A model generated the notes under the pieces. That model saw only the letters and a program-made list of their open reading frames with translations. It searched no databases and had not been told where the DNA came from. A stretch of DNA of 64,000 nucleotides from Rhodospirillaceae bacterium. GTDB taxonomy: Bacteria > Pseudomonadota > Alphaproteobacteria > GCA-2731375. The DNA is taken from NCBI GenBank assembly GCA_018660265.1, contig JABJKS010000089.1:124001-188000 (forward strand). The letters run 5' to 3'. The position numbers and the translations under genes are program-made. Below are positions 18,658 to 27,275 of the stretch, piece after piece. The stretch's first letter is position 1. Each line of letters opens with the position of its first letter.

Positions 18658-20256
18658 ATGACCCTGTTTGATTACATCATCGTTGGCGGCGGCTCCGCCG
18701 GTTGTGTATTGGCCGGTCGCCTGACGGAAGATCCCAATCTACGGGTCTGCTTGTTGGAGGCCGGGCCACAGGACACCTCCCCCTTCATTAAGGCACCTTT
18801 GGGAATTGGGGCAACGGTGCCCGGCAAATACTTAAATTGGGCCTTTCAGACAACACCGCAAACCGGGCTGAACGGGCGGCGGGGCTATCAACCTCGGGGC
18901 AAGGTCCTGGGTGGGTCATCCGCCATCAACGCCATGATTTATACCCGCGGTCACGCCTGGGACTATGATCATTGGGCAGCGTTGGGCAATCCCGGCTGGT
19001 CCTTTGCCGACGTGCTGCCCTATTTCAAGGCATCCCAAAATCAGGAAAGAAACCGAGATCTGGGCGGGGACGATTACCACGGTATTGGCGGTCCACTGAA
19101 CGTCGCCGATCTGCGCAGTCCCAACCCCCTGGCCCAGGCCTTCGTCGATGCGGGTGCGGAAATACAGCTACCCCGAAATGACGATTTCAACGGGCCGGAG
19201 CAGGAGGGTGTGGGCTCGTATCAGGTCACCCAAATTGGTGGCGAGCGCTGCTCCGCTGCCCGGGCCTACCTGGACCCTGCCCGGCAACGGGACAATTTAT
19301 CAATCCTGACCGGTGCCTATGCCACGAAAATCATACTGGAGGGCAAACGCGCCGTCGGCGTGACCTATGAACAGAATAGCCGGATGGGGGAGGTCCGGGC
19401 CGGGCGCGACGTCATTCTTTCGGCAGGCGCCTTTCAGTCGCCGCAGTTATTACTGCTGTCGGGCATCGGGCCCGGCGCGGAGCTGCAACGGCATGGCATC
19501 GCCATAGCCCATGAATTGCCCGGTGTGGGACAGAACCTGCAAGACCATATTGATATCGTACTGCCCTATCTCTCACCCTCGCCCTATGCCATGGGCCTGA
19601 CGCCGGGGGGGATCGCCAGGTTGATCAAGGGGATCTTTGAATGGCGGCGGACGCGCACCGGCATCATCACTTCCAACTCCACGGAAACCGGCGGCTTCGT
19701 GAAAAGCCGGGCCGATCTGGCCATCCCCGATCTACAACTGCATTTTAATGCAGCCATCGTCGACGATCATACCCGCAAGCGTCATTATCATCGCGGCTAT
19801 TGTGCCCATGTCTGTGTCCTGCGCCCGAAAAGCCGTGGCACCATCTGCCTGAACAACTCCGACCCAAAGGCCCCGCCCCGGATTGATCCGAATTTCCTAG
19901 GCGAGCGCGAGGACCTGGACGGCCTGGTGGCGGGCTATAAACTGACCCGCCGCATTCTGGAAGCCCCTGCCCTTGCGCCATATCGCGGCCGGGAACTTCT
20001 GACCACAGATGTGCAGACCGACGACCAGATCATCGAAGACATTCGCAATCGCGCCGACACCATCTATCACCCCGTGGGCACCGCCAAAATGGGCCCGGAC
20101 GCCATGGCCGTGGTGGATAGCCAGCTACGTGTTCATGGCATGGATGGCCTGCGCGTTATCGATGCCTCCATCATGCCCACACTGATCGGCGGCAACACCA
20201 ACGCACCAACAATCATGATCGCGGAAAAAGCAGCGGCGGCTCTCCGCGCAAAGTAA
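18658..20256 (+). CDS. GMC-family FAD-dependent oxidoreductase (choline dehydrogenase-like)
   Basis: A glucose-methanol-choline oxidoreductase of 532 residues that oxidises an alcohol with FAD. The FAD dinucleotide fold YIIVGGGSAGCVLAGRL lies at the very N-terminus, which supports the start at 18658 over one ten codons upstream. Next come the GMC signature region (RGKVLGGSSAINAMIYTRG) and FQSPQLLLLSGIGP. The C-terminal catalytic region is DTIYHPVGTAKMG, with the conserved His, and NTNAPTIMIAEKAA. It resembles BetA and AlkJ types; the substrate alcohol is not defined. No BetB or BetI is nearby, so choline oxidation to betaine is not supported. It probably acts at the inner membrane face, passing electrons to quinone. 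Confidence 0.9.
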   Translation: MTLFDYIIVGGGSAGCVLAGRLTEDPNLRVCLLEAGPQDTSPFIKAPLGIGATVPGKYLNWAFQTTPQTGLNGRRGYQPRGKVLGGSSAINAMIYTRGHAWDYDHWAALGNPGWSFADVLPYFKASQNQERNRDLGGDDYHGIGGPLNVADLRSPNPLAQAFVDAGAEIQLPRNDDFNGPEQEGVGSYQVTQIGGERCSAARAYLDPARQRDNLSILTGAYATKIILEGKRAVGVTYEQNSRMGEVRAGRDVILSAGAFQSPQLLLLSGIGPGAELQRHGIAIAHELPGVGQNLQDHIDIVLPYLSPSPYAMGLTPGGIARLIKGIFEWRRTRTGIITSNSTETGGFVKSRADLAIPDLQLHFNAAIVDDHTRKRHYHRGYCAHVCVLRPKSRGTICLNNSDPKAPPRIDPNFLGEREDLDGLVAGYKLTRRILEAPALAPYRGRELLTTDVQTDDQIIEDIRNRADTIYHPVGTAKMGPDAMAVVDSQLRVHGMDGLRVIDASIMPTLIGGNTNAPTIMIAEKAAAALRAK

Positions 20257-20284
20257 GATTATCTATGGGAATTTACCGGGCAGG

Positions 20285-20962
20285 CTACTTTGAAACGCGA
20301 TATTCCTGAATGATCGGCAAAGTCGCCAGATAGCTGTGCATCCAGGTCGGCGCAAGTTTGTAGGCCCGGAATAGGGCTTTTTTTGCTTCTGCCGCACGGT
20401 TTTGTAGGTGTAAAAACCGACCCCAGTCGTAGTGAATTTCCCAGCTGTCCGGATCCAGTTGAACGGCCTGGGTGTAATCAGCCTCGGCCTTGGCGACCTC
20501 ACCCATTTGCGTCCAAACACCGGCCCGGCGCGCATAGCTGAGGCCATGTTTGGGATCAAGGCTTAGGGCGCGGTTGCAGGCCGCCATCGCCTCGTCCAAT
20601 GCCTTGAAATGGGTCGCGTTTTCAAAACAGATAGCGGACCAACCATCCACATAGTTCGGATTCCACTCAACCGCCTTCTTATGGTCTCGTAGTGACAAAG
20701 AATGCTTTTCCAGCTTGCTGCGCGCGACACCGCGAAAATGGTGTGCGATGGCCAATTGCTTGGTGGTCAGCCCACCATCGGAGATGGCCAGGCCGAAGAT
20801 ATTCATAGCGGCAGCAAATTCGCCCTCGTCAAACAGCTCCATCGCGAAATCGAGATCTTTTGATGGACCGGCCCACGCGGGGGAATGCGCGGCAAGTAAT
20901 AGCCCGCCGAGGCAAAAAGCTCTCAGGATAAAGGTTTGGACGATGCGAAATCGATACGACAT
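20285..20962 (-). CDS. Secreted TPR-repeat protein
   Basis: A 225-residue protein with an N-terminal signal peptide (FCLGGLLLAAHSPAWAG, cleavage near residue 32) and about four degenerate tetratricopeptide repeats. These include IAHHFRGVARSKLEKHSLSL, EAMAACNRALSLDPKHGLSY and KAEADYTQAVQLDPDSWEIH. TPR domains mediate protein-protein contacts; a periplasmic scaffold is likely. It lies nine bases downstream of pntB on the same strand and may be the last gene of the pnt operon, though a link with transhydrogenase is not known. Confidence 0.82.
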   Translation of the reverse strand: MSYRFRIVQTFILRAFCLGGLLLAAHSPAWAGPSKDLDFAMELFDEGEFAAAMNIFGLAISDGGLTTKQLAIAHHFRGVARSKLEKHSLSLRDHKKAVEWNPNYVDGWSAICFENATHFKALDEAMAACNRALSLDPKHGLSYARRAGVWTQMGEVAKAEADYTQAVQLDPDSWEIHYDWGRFLHLQNRAAEAKKALFRAYKLAPTWMHSYLATLPIIQEYRVSK

Positions 20963-20971
20963 ATCTGCCTG

Positions 20972-22354
20972 TTATAGCGCCTTGACGATATCCTCAACCA
21001 TTTTTTTGGCATCTGCGAACAGCATCATGGTGTTGTCCGCATAGAACAGATCGTTATCAATACCCGCATAGCCGGGAGACAGGCTACGCTTAACAAAGAG
21101 GCAGGTGCGGGCCCGGTCCACATCCAAAATTGGCATGCCCGCAATGGGGCTGCCCGGCTCGTGCGCGGCAGGGTTGGTGACGTCATTGGCACCGATGACG
21201 AAGGCCACATCGGTGTTGGAGAAATCGGAATTAATCTCCTCCAACTCGAACACTTCGTCATATGACACATTGGCTTCCGCCAACAGCACATTCATATGAC
21301 CCGGCATACGGCCTGCCACCGGGTGAATGGCATAGGTGACCTTAACTCCATGGCCTTTCAACATATCGCCCATTTCCCGCACCGCGTGCTGGGCCTGGGC
21401 CACGGCCATACCATATCCGGGTACAATAATGACCGAAGACGCATTCTTCATGATAAAGGCGGCATCCTCGGCGCTACCCGCTTTCACAGGTTTATCGCTG
21501 CGCGTGCTGTCCACCGCCGTATCGCCGCCAAAGCCGCCCAGCAGCACAGAGATAAAGCTTCGGTTCATGGCCTTGCACATGATGTAGGACAGAATGGCAC
21601 CCGAAGACCCAACCAGAGCACCGGTAATAATCAGGGCTGTATTTTCCAGGGTGAAGCCAATGCCGGCTGCTGCCCAGCCGGAATAGCTGTTCAACATGGA
21701 GACGACGACGGGCATATCCGCACCGCCAATGGGAATGATCAACAAGAAACCCAGGACAAATGCCAACAGCGTCATGGCCCAGAACCATTCAACCTGGGGC
21801 TCAATGGCAAACAACACCACCAGGGCTATGATCACCACGCCCATCGAAGCATTCACGGCATGCTGGCCGGGGAAGGTAATCGGGTTGCCCGTGACCAGGC
21901 CCTTCAGCTTGCCAAATGCGATGATGGAGCCCGAGAATGTAATGGCACCCACGACGACGCCGATGCCCATCTCGATGCGGCTGGCTAGTTTCAACAACCC
22001 TTCGGCATCGGCAATGCCGTAGGCGCCGGGATTATAAAAGGCGGCAGCCGCAACCAAAACCGCGGCCAGGCCCACTAAAGAGTGAAAAGCCGCGACCAAT
22101 TCGGGCATTTCCGTCATGGCGATGCGCCGGGCGATAATCGTACCGATGGCACCGCCAATGACCAGGGCCGTCAGGATCCAGGTATAAGAGACCACTTCGG
22201 GGTTGATCACCGTGGTGATGACCGCAATGGCCATGCCGATCATGCCGTAAACATTACCGCTGCGCGCGGTTTCGGGAGAGGACAGGCCGCGCAGGGCCAT
22301 GATGAAAAGAACCGAGGCGATCAGGTAGGCCAGGGCCGTCAGATTTGCCGACAT
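20972..22354 (-). CDS. pntB: NAD(P) transhydrogenase subunit beta
   Basis: Membrane subunit of the proton-translocating transhydrogenase, which drives hydride transfer from NADH to NADP+ with the proton gradient. The first ~265 residues form about nine hydrophobic helices. The C-terminal ~180 residues are the NADP(H)-binding domain III, with VIIVPGYGMAVAQAQHAVREM, HPVAGRMPGHMNVLLAEA, FVIGANDVTNPAAH and KRSLSPGYAGIDN. At 460 residues the length is standard. It follows the small subunit gene by 13 bases. Confidence 0.97.
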   Translation of the reverse strand: MSANLTALAYLIASVLFIMALRGLSSPETARSGNVYGMIGMAIAVITTVINPEVVSYTWILTALVIGGAIGTIIARRIAMTEMPELVAAFHSLVGLAAVLVAAAAFYNPGAYGIADAEGLLKLASRIEMGIGVVVGAITFSGSIIAFGKLKGLVTGNPITFPGQHAVNASMGVVIIALVVLFAIEPQVEWFWAMTLLAFVLGFLLIIPIGGADMPVVVSMLNSYSGWAAAGIGFTLENTALIITGALVGSSGAILSYIMCKAMNRSFISVLLGGFGGDTAVDSTRSDKPVKAGSAEDAAFIMKNASSVIIVPGYGMAVAQAQHAVREMGDMLKGHGVKVTYAIHPVAGRMPGHMNVLLAEANVSYDEVFELEEINSDFSNTDVAFVIGANDVTNPAAHEPGSPIAGMPILDVDRARTCLFVKRSLSPGYAGIDNDLFYADNTMMLFADAKKMVEDIVKAL

Positions 22355-22367
22355 TATTCCGCTGCCC

Positions 22368-22667
22368 CTATTGCTTTTTCTTGTACATGGCCAGCATGCG
22401 CTGGGTGACGAGGAAGCCGCCGAATATATTCACCGCCGCCAGGCCGATGGCCACCGCGCCAAGCACTTTGGACAAGGACATCTCAACCGGGCCGGCAGCG
22501 ATTAAGGCCCCGACAATAATGACCGAGGAGATGGCGTTGGTCACGGACATCAAGGGCGTATGCAAGGCGGCGGTCACTGACCAGACCACGTAGTAACCAA
22601 CGAAGATCGCCAGCACGAAAATCGCCAGTCGATAGATGAATGGATCGATACTATTGGCCACATCCAT
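22368..22667 (-). CDS. pntAB: NAD(P) transhydrogenase subunit alpha, part 2
   Basis: A 99-residue membrane subunit with three or four hydrophobic helices (IYRLAIFVLAIFVGYYVVWSV, SSVIIVGALIAAGP, VAIGLAAVNIFGGFLV). In many alphaproteobacteria, as in Rhodospirillum rubrum, the alpha chain is split into a soluble NAD(H)-binding part and this short membrane part. It lies between pntAA (six bases upstream) and pntB (13 bases downstream), completing the three-gene set. The conserved LHTPLMSVTNAISS segment is typical. Confidence 0.95.
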   Translation of the reverse strand: MDVANSIDPFIYRLAIFVLAIFVGYYVVWSVTAALHTPLMSVTNAISSVIIVGALIAAGPVEMSLSKVLGAVAIGLAAVNIFGGFLVTQRMLAMYKKKQ

Positions 22668-22673
22668 TATTGC

Positions 22674-23873
22674 TTACTCCCCCTCAGGCTTTGTCGGCGC
22701 ACTCAACATTGGATGAATGACGGCACCGTCCCTGGTCAGACAGACGCCGGACACGGTTTCATCCTCAAAGTCAAACGAGAGGTTGCCGCTTTCACCATCA
22801 ATATGAGGCGATAGAAAATTAAACAGGTTCCGGGCATACAGGTTGGAGGCATCCACCGCCAGACGGGCCGGAAAGTTTGAATGGCCAACAATTGTGACGC
22901 CGTTGACGACCACCACTTCGCCCATTTTCGACAACGTGCAGTTGCCGCCGTTTTCAACCGCCAGATCAACGATGACGGAACCGGGCTTCATGGATGCCAC
23001 CATAGCGTCGTCCACCAAGGTTGGCGCCGCACGGCCCGGGATCAGCGCTGTGCAGATCACAATATCCTGCTTGGCAATGGTTTCGGCGATTAAAGCGGCC
23101 TGTTTCTTTTGATACGCGGCGCTCATTTCCTTGGCGTAACCGGCCTCGGTCTCGGCCTGCGCCGTTTCCTCGTCCTCCACCATGACGAAATTCGCACCCA
23201 GGCTTTCCACCTGCTCCTTGGCGACGGGCCGCACATCCGTGGCAGAGACGACCGCGCCCAAACGCCGGGCCGTGGCGATGGCCTGCAATCCGGCAACACC
23301 GGCCCCCATGACAAATATCTTGGCAGGCGCAATGGTGCCCGCTGCCGTCATCATCATGGGCAGGGCCCGATTGAATTCTTCCGTCGCATCCAGAACCGAC
23401 TTGTAGCCAGCCAGGTTGGCCTGGCTGGAAAGGACATCCATGCTTTGCGCCCGCGAGATCCGGGGCATCAATTCCATGGCAAAGGCATCAATCCCCGCGG
23501 CCGCATACGCGTCACAGTCGGATCGCCGGACAAGAGGGTTCAACATCGCAATGAGGATCTGCCCTTTGCGCATTTGCGCCAATTCGTCCCCACCGTCGTC
23601 CCCGGCATTTTCGGCATCCCCGGCATTTTCGTCGGCCATAAGGGGCCGGCGCACTTTCAAGACCACGTCTGCATCGGCCAGGGCCGCGGTGGCGTCGCCT
23701 GCGATGGTCGCACCAGCATCCTGAAAATCACTGTCGGCCATAAAAGCCCCGGCACCGGCCTCAGCCTCCACCACAACATCAACGCCCAGTCCGACAAACT
23801 TTTTCACGGTCTCCGGCGTTGCCGCCACCCGTCGTTCGTCGGCCCGCCGTTCTTTCAACACGGCAATCTTCAT
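22674..23873 (-). CDS. pntAA: NAD(P) transhydrogenase subunit alpha, part 1 (with loop insertion)
   Basis: Soluble NAD(H)-binding domain I of the transhydrogenase, 399 residues, alanine-dehydrogenase-like. The N-terminus KIAVLKERRADERRVAATPE is the family signature; the NAD fold is FVMGAGVAGLQAIATARRLG, followed by SATDVRP and the mobile-loop region. The family's loop after the first KVRRP motif is expanded here by an acidic near-repeat (ENAGDAENAGDDGGDE). It is encoded by two copies of a 14-base unit, CCCCGGCATTTTCG on the plus strand, at 23600-23613 and 23618-23631, an 18-base tandem step. The frame is kept, so the enzyme is probably functional. First gene of the pnt operon. Confidence 0.96.
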   Translation of the reverse strand: MKIAVLKERRADERRVAATPETVKKFVGLGVDVVVEAEAGAGAFMADSDFQDAGATIAGDATAALADADVVLKVRRPLMADENAGDAENAGDDGGDELAQMRKGQILIAMLNPLVRRSDCDAYAAAGIDAFAMELMPRISRAQSMDVLSSQANLAGYKSVLDATEEFNRALPMMMTAAGTIAPAKIFVMGAGVAGLQAIATARRLGAVVSATDVRPVAKEQVESLGANFVMVEDEETAQAETEAGYAKEMSAAYQKKQAALIAETIAKQDIVICTALIPGRAAPTLVDDAMVASMKPGSVIVDLAVENGGNCTLSKMGEVVVVNGVTIVGHSNFPARLAVDASNLYARNLFNFLSPHIDGESGNLSFDFEDETVSGVCLTRDGAVIHPMLSAPTKPEGE

Positions 23874-24026
23874 AAATCCTATCCTGAATGGGAATACCTA
23901 ACGCGCATTGGTATCGGCGGATAATAACAAAGCCCGCGCTTCAATCAATGGAAGGTTTCCGCCAATAGTGCCATTTGCATGTTATTTGTGCGCCATATTT
24001 ACTTAATGGCGGGCTAACGCCTTGCC

Positions 24027-25397
24027 TTAGGTCAAACCCAGGTCAAATTTTTTCAACAAACGCGCCTGCTTACGCGCCATTTTGGCGGCGTCAAAGTCTT
24101 CGATCAATTCATGGAAATGACGGTACCAGTTCACCTCCGCATTCAAATGCATAAAGACCCCGCCCAGGCCGATGGCGGCACGATCCATAAAGACGAATTC
24201 CTGGGGCGGGCGCACGCCGCCTAATTCGCGCAGGCTGCGATGCACCTTTTCGGCTACATCGCGGCCATAGACCCCGGCGGCATCATCTTCACGAATGCGC
24301 CTGCTGCGATCTTCCAGCAGGGGGCCATAAACGAAATTGGCCCACAGGTTCAGGGTCTCGATCACTTCTGAACTCAGCCCGGTGAAGCCCCAGGTCTCGT
24401 AGGCATGTACCGCCAGGTCTCGGTCACCATCACGAATGGCCCGATATAGATCGATCACACCTTGAACGAATTTCGCCTCGAACACCCGAACGCAGCCGAA
24501 ATCCAGCAGATTGATCCCCAGATCGGGGCGAACGGAATAGTTGCCCAAATGAGGGTCGCCGTGGATCACCCCGGCGCTATAGAACGGCACATACCAGGTG
24601 CGGAACATATTCAAGGCTATTGTGTTACGGGTTTCCAGGTCAGCCTCGCGGAAATCCAACAACGGCTGGCCCTCCAACCAGTTCATGGTCAACAGCCGCC
24701 TTGTTGACAGTTCCGGCACAACCCGGGGGATATGGATCTGTTTTTCCGCCTTTAAGGCCTCGGCAAACAGGGCCATATGGCGGGCCTCTTGTTCGTAATC
24801 CAATTCCTCGCGCAGGCGCTCGCTGATTTCCTTGTGCACGTTGGAGGTATCGATGGTTCGGTCATAGCGGCCATAAATGGAAAATATCAATTTTAGTTGC
24901 GATAAATCCGCCTCTACCGCTGAGCTCATATCAGGATATTGCAACTTGCAGGCCAGGGCGTTGCCGTCGAGCTCGGCCCCCAGACTGGCCCTGTGCACCT
25001 GACCCAGAGAGGCGGCTGCGGCGGCCTCGTGTTCAAAGCTGTCGAAACGATCCTGCCAATCGGGGCCCAGCTCCGCCGCCATGCGTCGTTTGACGAACAG
25101 CCAACCCATTGCCGGCGCATTGGCCTGCAGCTGGATCAGCTCCTGCACATATTCCTGGGGCAAGGCCTCAGGGATGGTTGCCAGGATCTGCGCCACTTTC
25201 ATCAACGGGCCTTTCAGGCCGCCCAGGGCATTTTTCAAATCCTTGGCATGGGCCGGTTTATCCAGGGCAAAACCAAAGACTTTGTCGCCGGCCAGGCGCG
25301 CGGCCAAGCCACCGACCGCCGTGCCGACCTTGGCATAGCGGCGGACGCGGCCACCCATGCTGTCCCGCTCTCCATCGCAGGAATTATCACTGCTCAT
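24027..25397 (-). CDS. ABC1/AarF (UbiB-like) atypical kinase
   Basis: ADCK/UbiB-superfamily atypical kinase, 456 residues from the ATG at 25397, which has GAAGG at a good distance; a start 12 codons earlier overlaps pepF more deeply. Family motifs are visible: the KxGQ equivalent MKVAQILATIPEALP, the Ala-rich loop AAAASLGQVHRA in place of a P-loop, the Lys in LACKLQYP, EELDYEQEARHM, the catalytic/metal motif HGDPHLGNY and LLDFGCVR. No C-terminal membrane helices are seen, unlike E. coli UbiB. Such proteins support ubiquinone or lipid metabolism through ATPase activity. It lies immediately downstream of pepF and overlaps no other gene. Confidence 0.9.
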   Translation of the reverse strand: MSSDNSCDGERDSMGGRVRRYAKVGTAVGGLAARLAGDKVFGFALDKPAHAKDLKNALGGLKGPLMKVAQILATIPEALPQEYVQELIQLQANAPAMGWLFVKRRMAAELGPDWQDRFDSFEHEAAAAASLGQVHRASLGAELDGNALACKLQYPDMSSAVEADLSQLKLIFSIYGRYDRTIDTSNVHKEISERLREELDYEQEARHMALFAEALKAEKQIHIPRVVPELSTRRLLTMNWLEGQPLLDFREADLETRNTIALNMFRTWYVPFYSAGVIHGDPHLGNYSVRPDLGINLLDFGCVRVFEAKFVQGVIDLYRAIRDGDRDLAVHAYETWGFTGLSSEVIETLNLWANFVYGPLLEDRSRRIREDDAAGVYGRDVAEKVHRSLRELGGVRPPQEFVFMDRAAIGLGGVFMHLNAEVNWYRHFHELIEDFDAAKMARKQARLLKKFDLGLT

Positions 25398-25407
25398 TGT
25401 TTTGCCT

Positions 25408-27183
25408 TCACGATAGCTCTTCCAATTCATCAATGAAGCGTTCGATGACGCCTAGGCCCTGCTGCCAGAATTCAGGGTCGGCGGCATCCAATCCGAATGG
25501 TGCCAGAAGTTCACGATGCCGCAAACTGCCGCCCGCGCGCAACATATCAAGATACTTTTCGGCGAAACCCTCATGTGCATCCTGATAAACAGCATATAGA
25601 GAGTTCACGAGGCAATCGCCAAAAGCATATGCATAAACATAAAACGGCGAATGAATGAAATGCGGGATATAGCACCAATAGTTGGCATATTCGGGATGCA
25701 GGCGAATGGCCGGGCCCAGGCTCTCGCCCTGCACGGCCATCCAGATCTCGCCTATTCGTTCAACCGACAGCTCCCCCTGCCGCCGTTCATTATGCAAGCG
25801 TCTTTCGAAATCATAGAAAGCGATCTGGCGCACGACAGTGTTCAACATATCCTCTGTCTTGCCCGCCAACATGGCCTTGCGCCGGGTAGGATCAGCTTCG
25901 CTGTCCAGCATGGCGCGAAAGGTCAATTGCTCGCCAAACACGCTCGCCGTCTCGGCCAGGGTCAGGGGCGTATCGGCCATCAGGGCACCCTGCCCGGCAG
26001 CCAGAACCTGGTGCACGCCATGGCCCAGCTCGTGCGCCAGCGTCATCACATCCCGGGTCCGGCCCTGGTAGTTCAACAATAGATAGGGATGCGCCGATGG
26101 CACCGTCGGGTGGGCAAAGGCACCACCGGATTTGCCGGGCACTGACGGCGCATCAATCCAGTCATTATCAAAAAAGCGCTGACCTACCTCCCGCAAGACG
26201 GGTGAGAAGCGGCCATAGGCATCGAGCACCTGATCCTGGGCCACTTGAAAACTTATGGTCTGCTGGTCCTCGTTAGGCAGCGGTGCATTACGGTCCCAGT
26301 AATCCAAAGCCTCGACCCCGAACCACTTCGCTTTCAGGGCATAATAGCGGTGGGAGAGGCGCGGGTAGGCTGCTGTAACCGCCTCTGCCAGGGCATCCAC
26401 AACCTCGTCTTCCACAAGATTGGATAAATGCCGGGCACTGTCCGGCCTGGCAAACTTGCGCCACTTATCCTCAATCTCCTTGTCCTTGGCCAGTGTATTG
26501 GTGATCAGGGCGAACAAGCCCTTTTGCTGATCAAATCCGGCACCCAATGCCTTGGCCGCCGCCTTGCGTTGTGCCCCATCAGCTTCAGACAACAGATGCA
26601 GGGTCTGCTCCAATGACAGATCGGCATCCGCGCCCTCAGGTGAAAACCGCATATCAGCCATGGTCTCATCAAATAGACGATTCCATGCTGCCCGCCCCGT
26701 GACCTGTTTTTCGTGCAGCAATTGCTCCTGCTCATCAGCCAACTGATGCGGGCGGGCGGCACGCACATCCCGCAACCAGGGAGAAAAGTGCGCCAGGGAG
26801 GGTTCTGCCGCCAACAAGGCCGCGAACGCCGCATCCTCAATTCGGTTCAACTCCAACGTGAAAAAAATCAATTTTGTGGTGATCTCGCTCAACCGTTCCA
26901 TGGTGGTTTGATAAAACCGGCCCACCTCACGATCAGCTATATTGGCCGCGTGATACAATTGGGCATAGCTGGCGATCCGGCCCAGGAAATCCTCATCCCG
27001 CTCGTAGCGCTGAATGGCCCGGGCAAGATCCGCCGCAGATAAAGTCCCAACTTTGCCCGCGAAATCCCCGTTAAATTGCTCTGCCGCCGTGGCAGCCTTG
27101 TCCAAATCCGCTGCCAAATCCGCAGCATCCGGGCCGCTATAAAGATCGCTCAAATCCCAGCGCGGCAAATTCCCCAGTTTCAT
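25408..27183 (-). CDS. pepF: Oligoendopeptidase F (M3 family metallopeptidase)
   Basis: A cytosolic zinc metallopeptidase of the M3B group, 591 residues, that trims short peptides. The zinc motif HELGHGVHQ lies near residue 384, followed about 28 residues later by the third-ligand region LAETASVFGEQL. The N-terminus (RWDLSDLYSGPDAADLAADL) is typical of the PepF/M3 family. The C-terminal FYVYAYAFGDCLVNSLYAVY segment is the conserved region that holds the catalytic Tyr/His residues. It is divergent from the NtrC-type regulator gene across 92 bases. Confidence in class is high; natural substrates are unknown. Confidence 0.95.
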   Translation of the reverse strand: MKLGNLPRWDLSDLYSGPDAADLAADLDKAATAAEQFNGDFAGKVGTLSAADLARAIQRYERDEDFLGRIASYAQLYHAANIADREVGRFYQTTMERLSEITTKLIFFTLELNRIEDAAFAALLAAEPSLAHFSPWLRDVRAARPHQLADEQEQLLHEKQVTGRAAWNRLFDETMADMRFSPEGADADLSLEQTLHLLSEADGAQRKAAAKALGAGFDQQKGLFALITNTLAKDKEIEDKWRKFARPDSARHLSNLVEDEVVDALAEAVTAAYPRLSHRYYALKAKWFGVEALDYWDRNAPLPNEDQQTISFQVAQDQVLDAYGRFSPVLREVGQRFFDNDWIDAPSVPGKSGGAFAHPTVPSAHPYLLLNYQGRTRDVMTLAHELGHGVHQVLAAGQGALMADTPLTLAETASVFGEQLTFRAMLDSEADPTRRKAMLAGKTEDMLNTVVRQIAFYDFERRLHNERRQGELSVERIGEIWMAVQGESLGPAIRLHPEYANYWCYIPHFIHSPFYVYAYAFGDCLVNSLYAVYQDAHEGFAEKYLDMLRAGGSLRHRELLAPFGLDAADPEFWQQGLGVIERFIDELEELS

Positions 27184-27275
27184 AATCCACCTATCTGCTT
27201 AATCGCCGCTTGTCCCGAAATGGCACAAGCGCTAGACTGTCGTTTAATAAGTAATGAGAGACGAGGTTGAGGGCA

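Noticed and set aside
18658-20256. Naming the GMC oxidoreductase betA
   Set aside because: No betaine aldehyde dehydrogenase, BetI or choline transporter is nearby; many GMC enzymes share these motifs.
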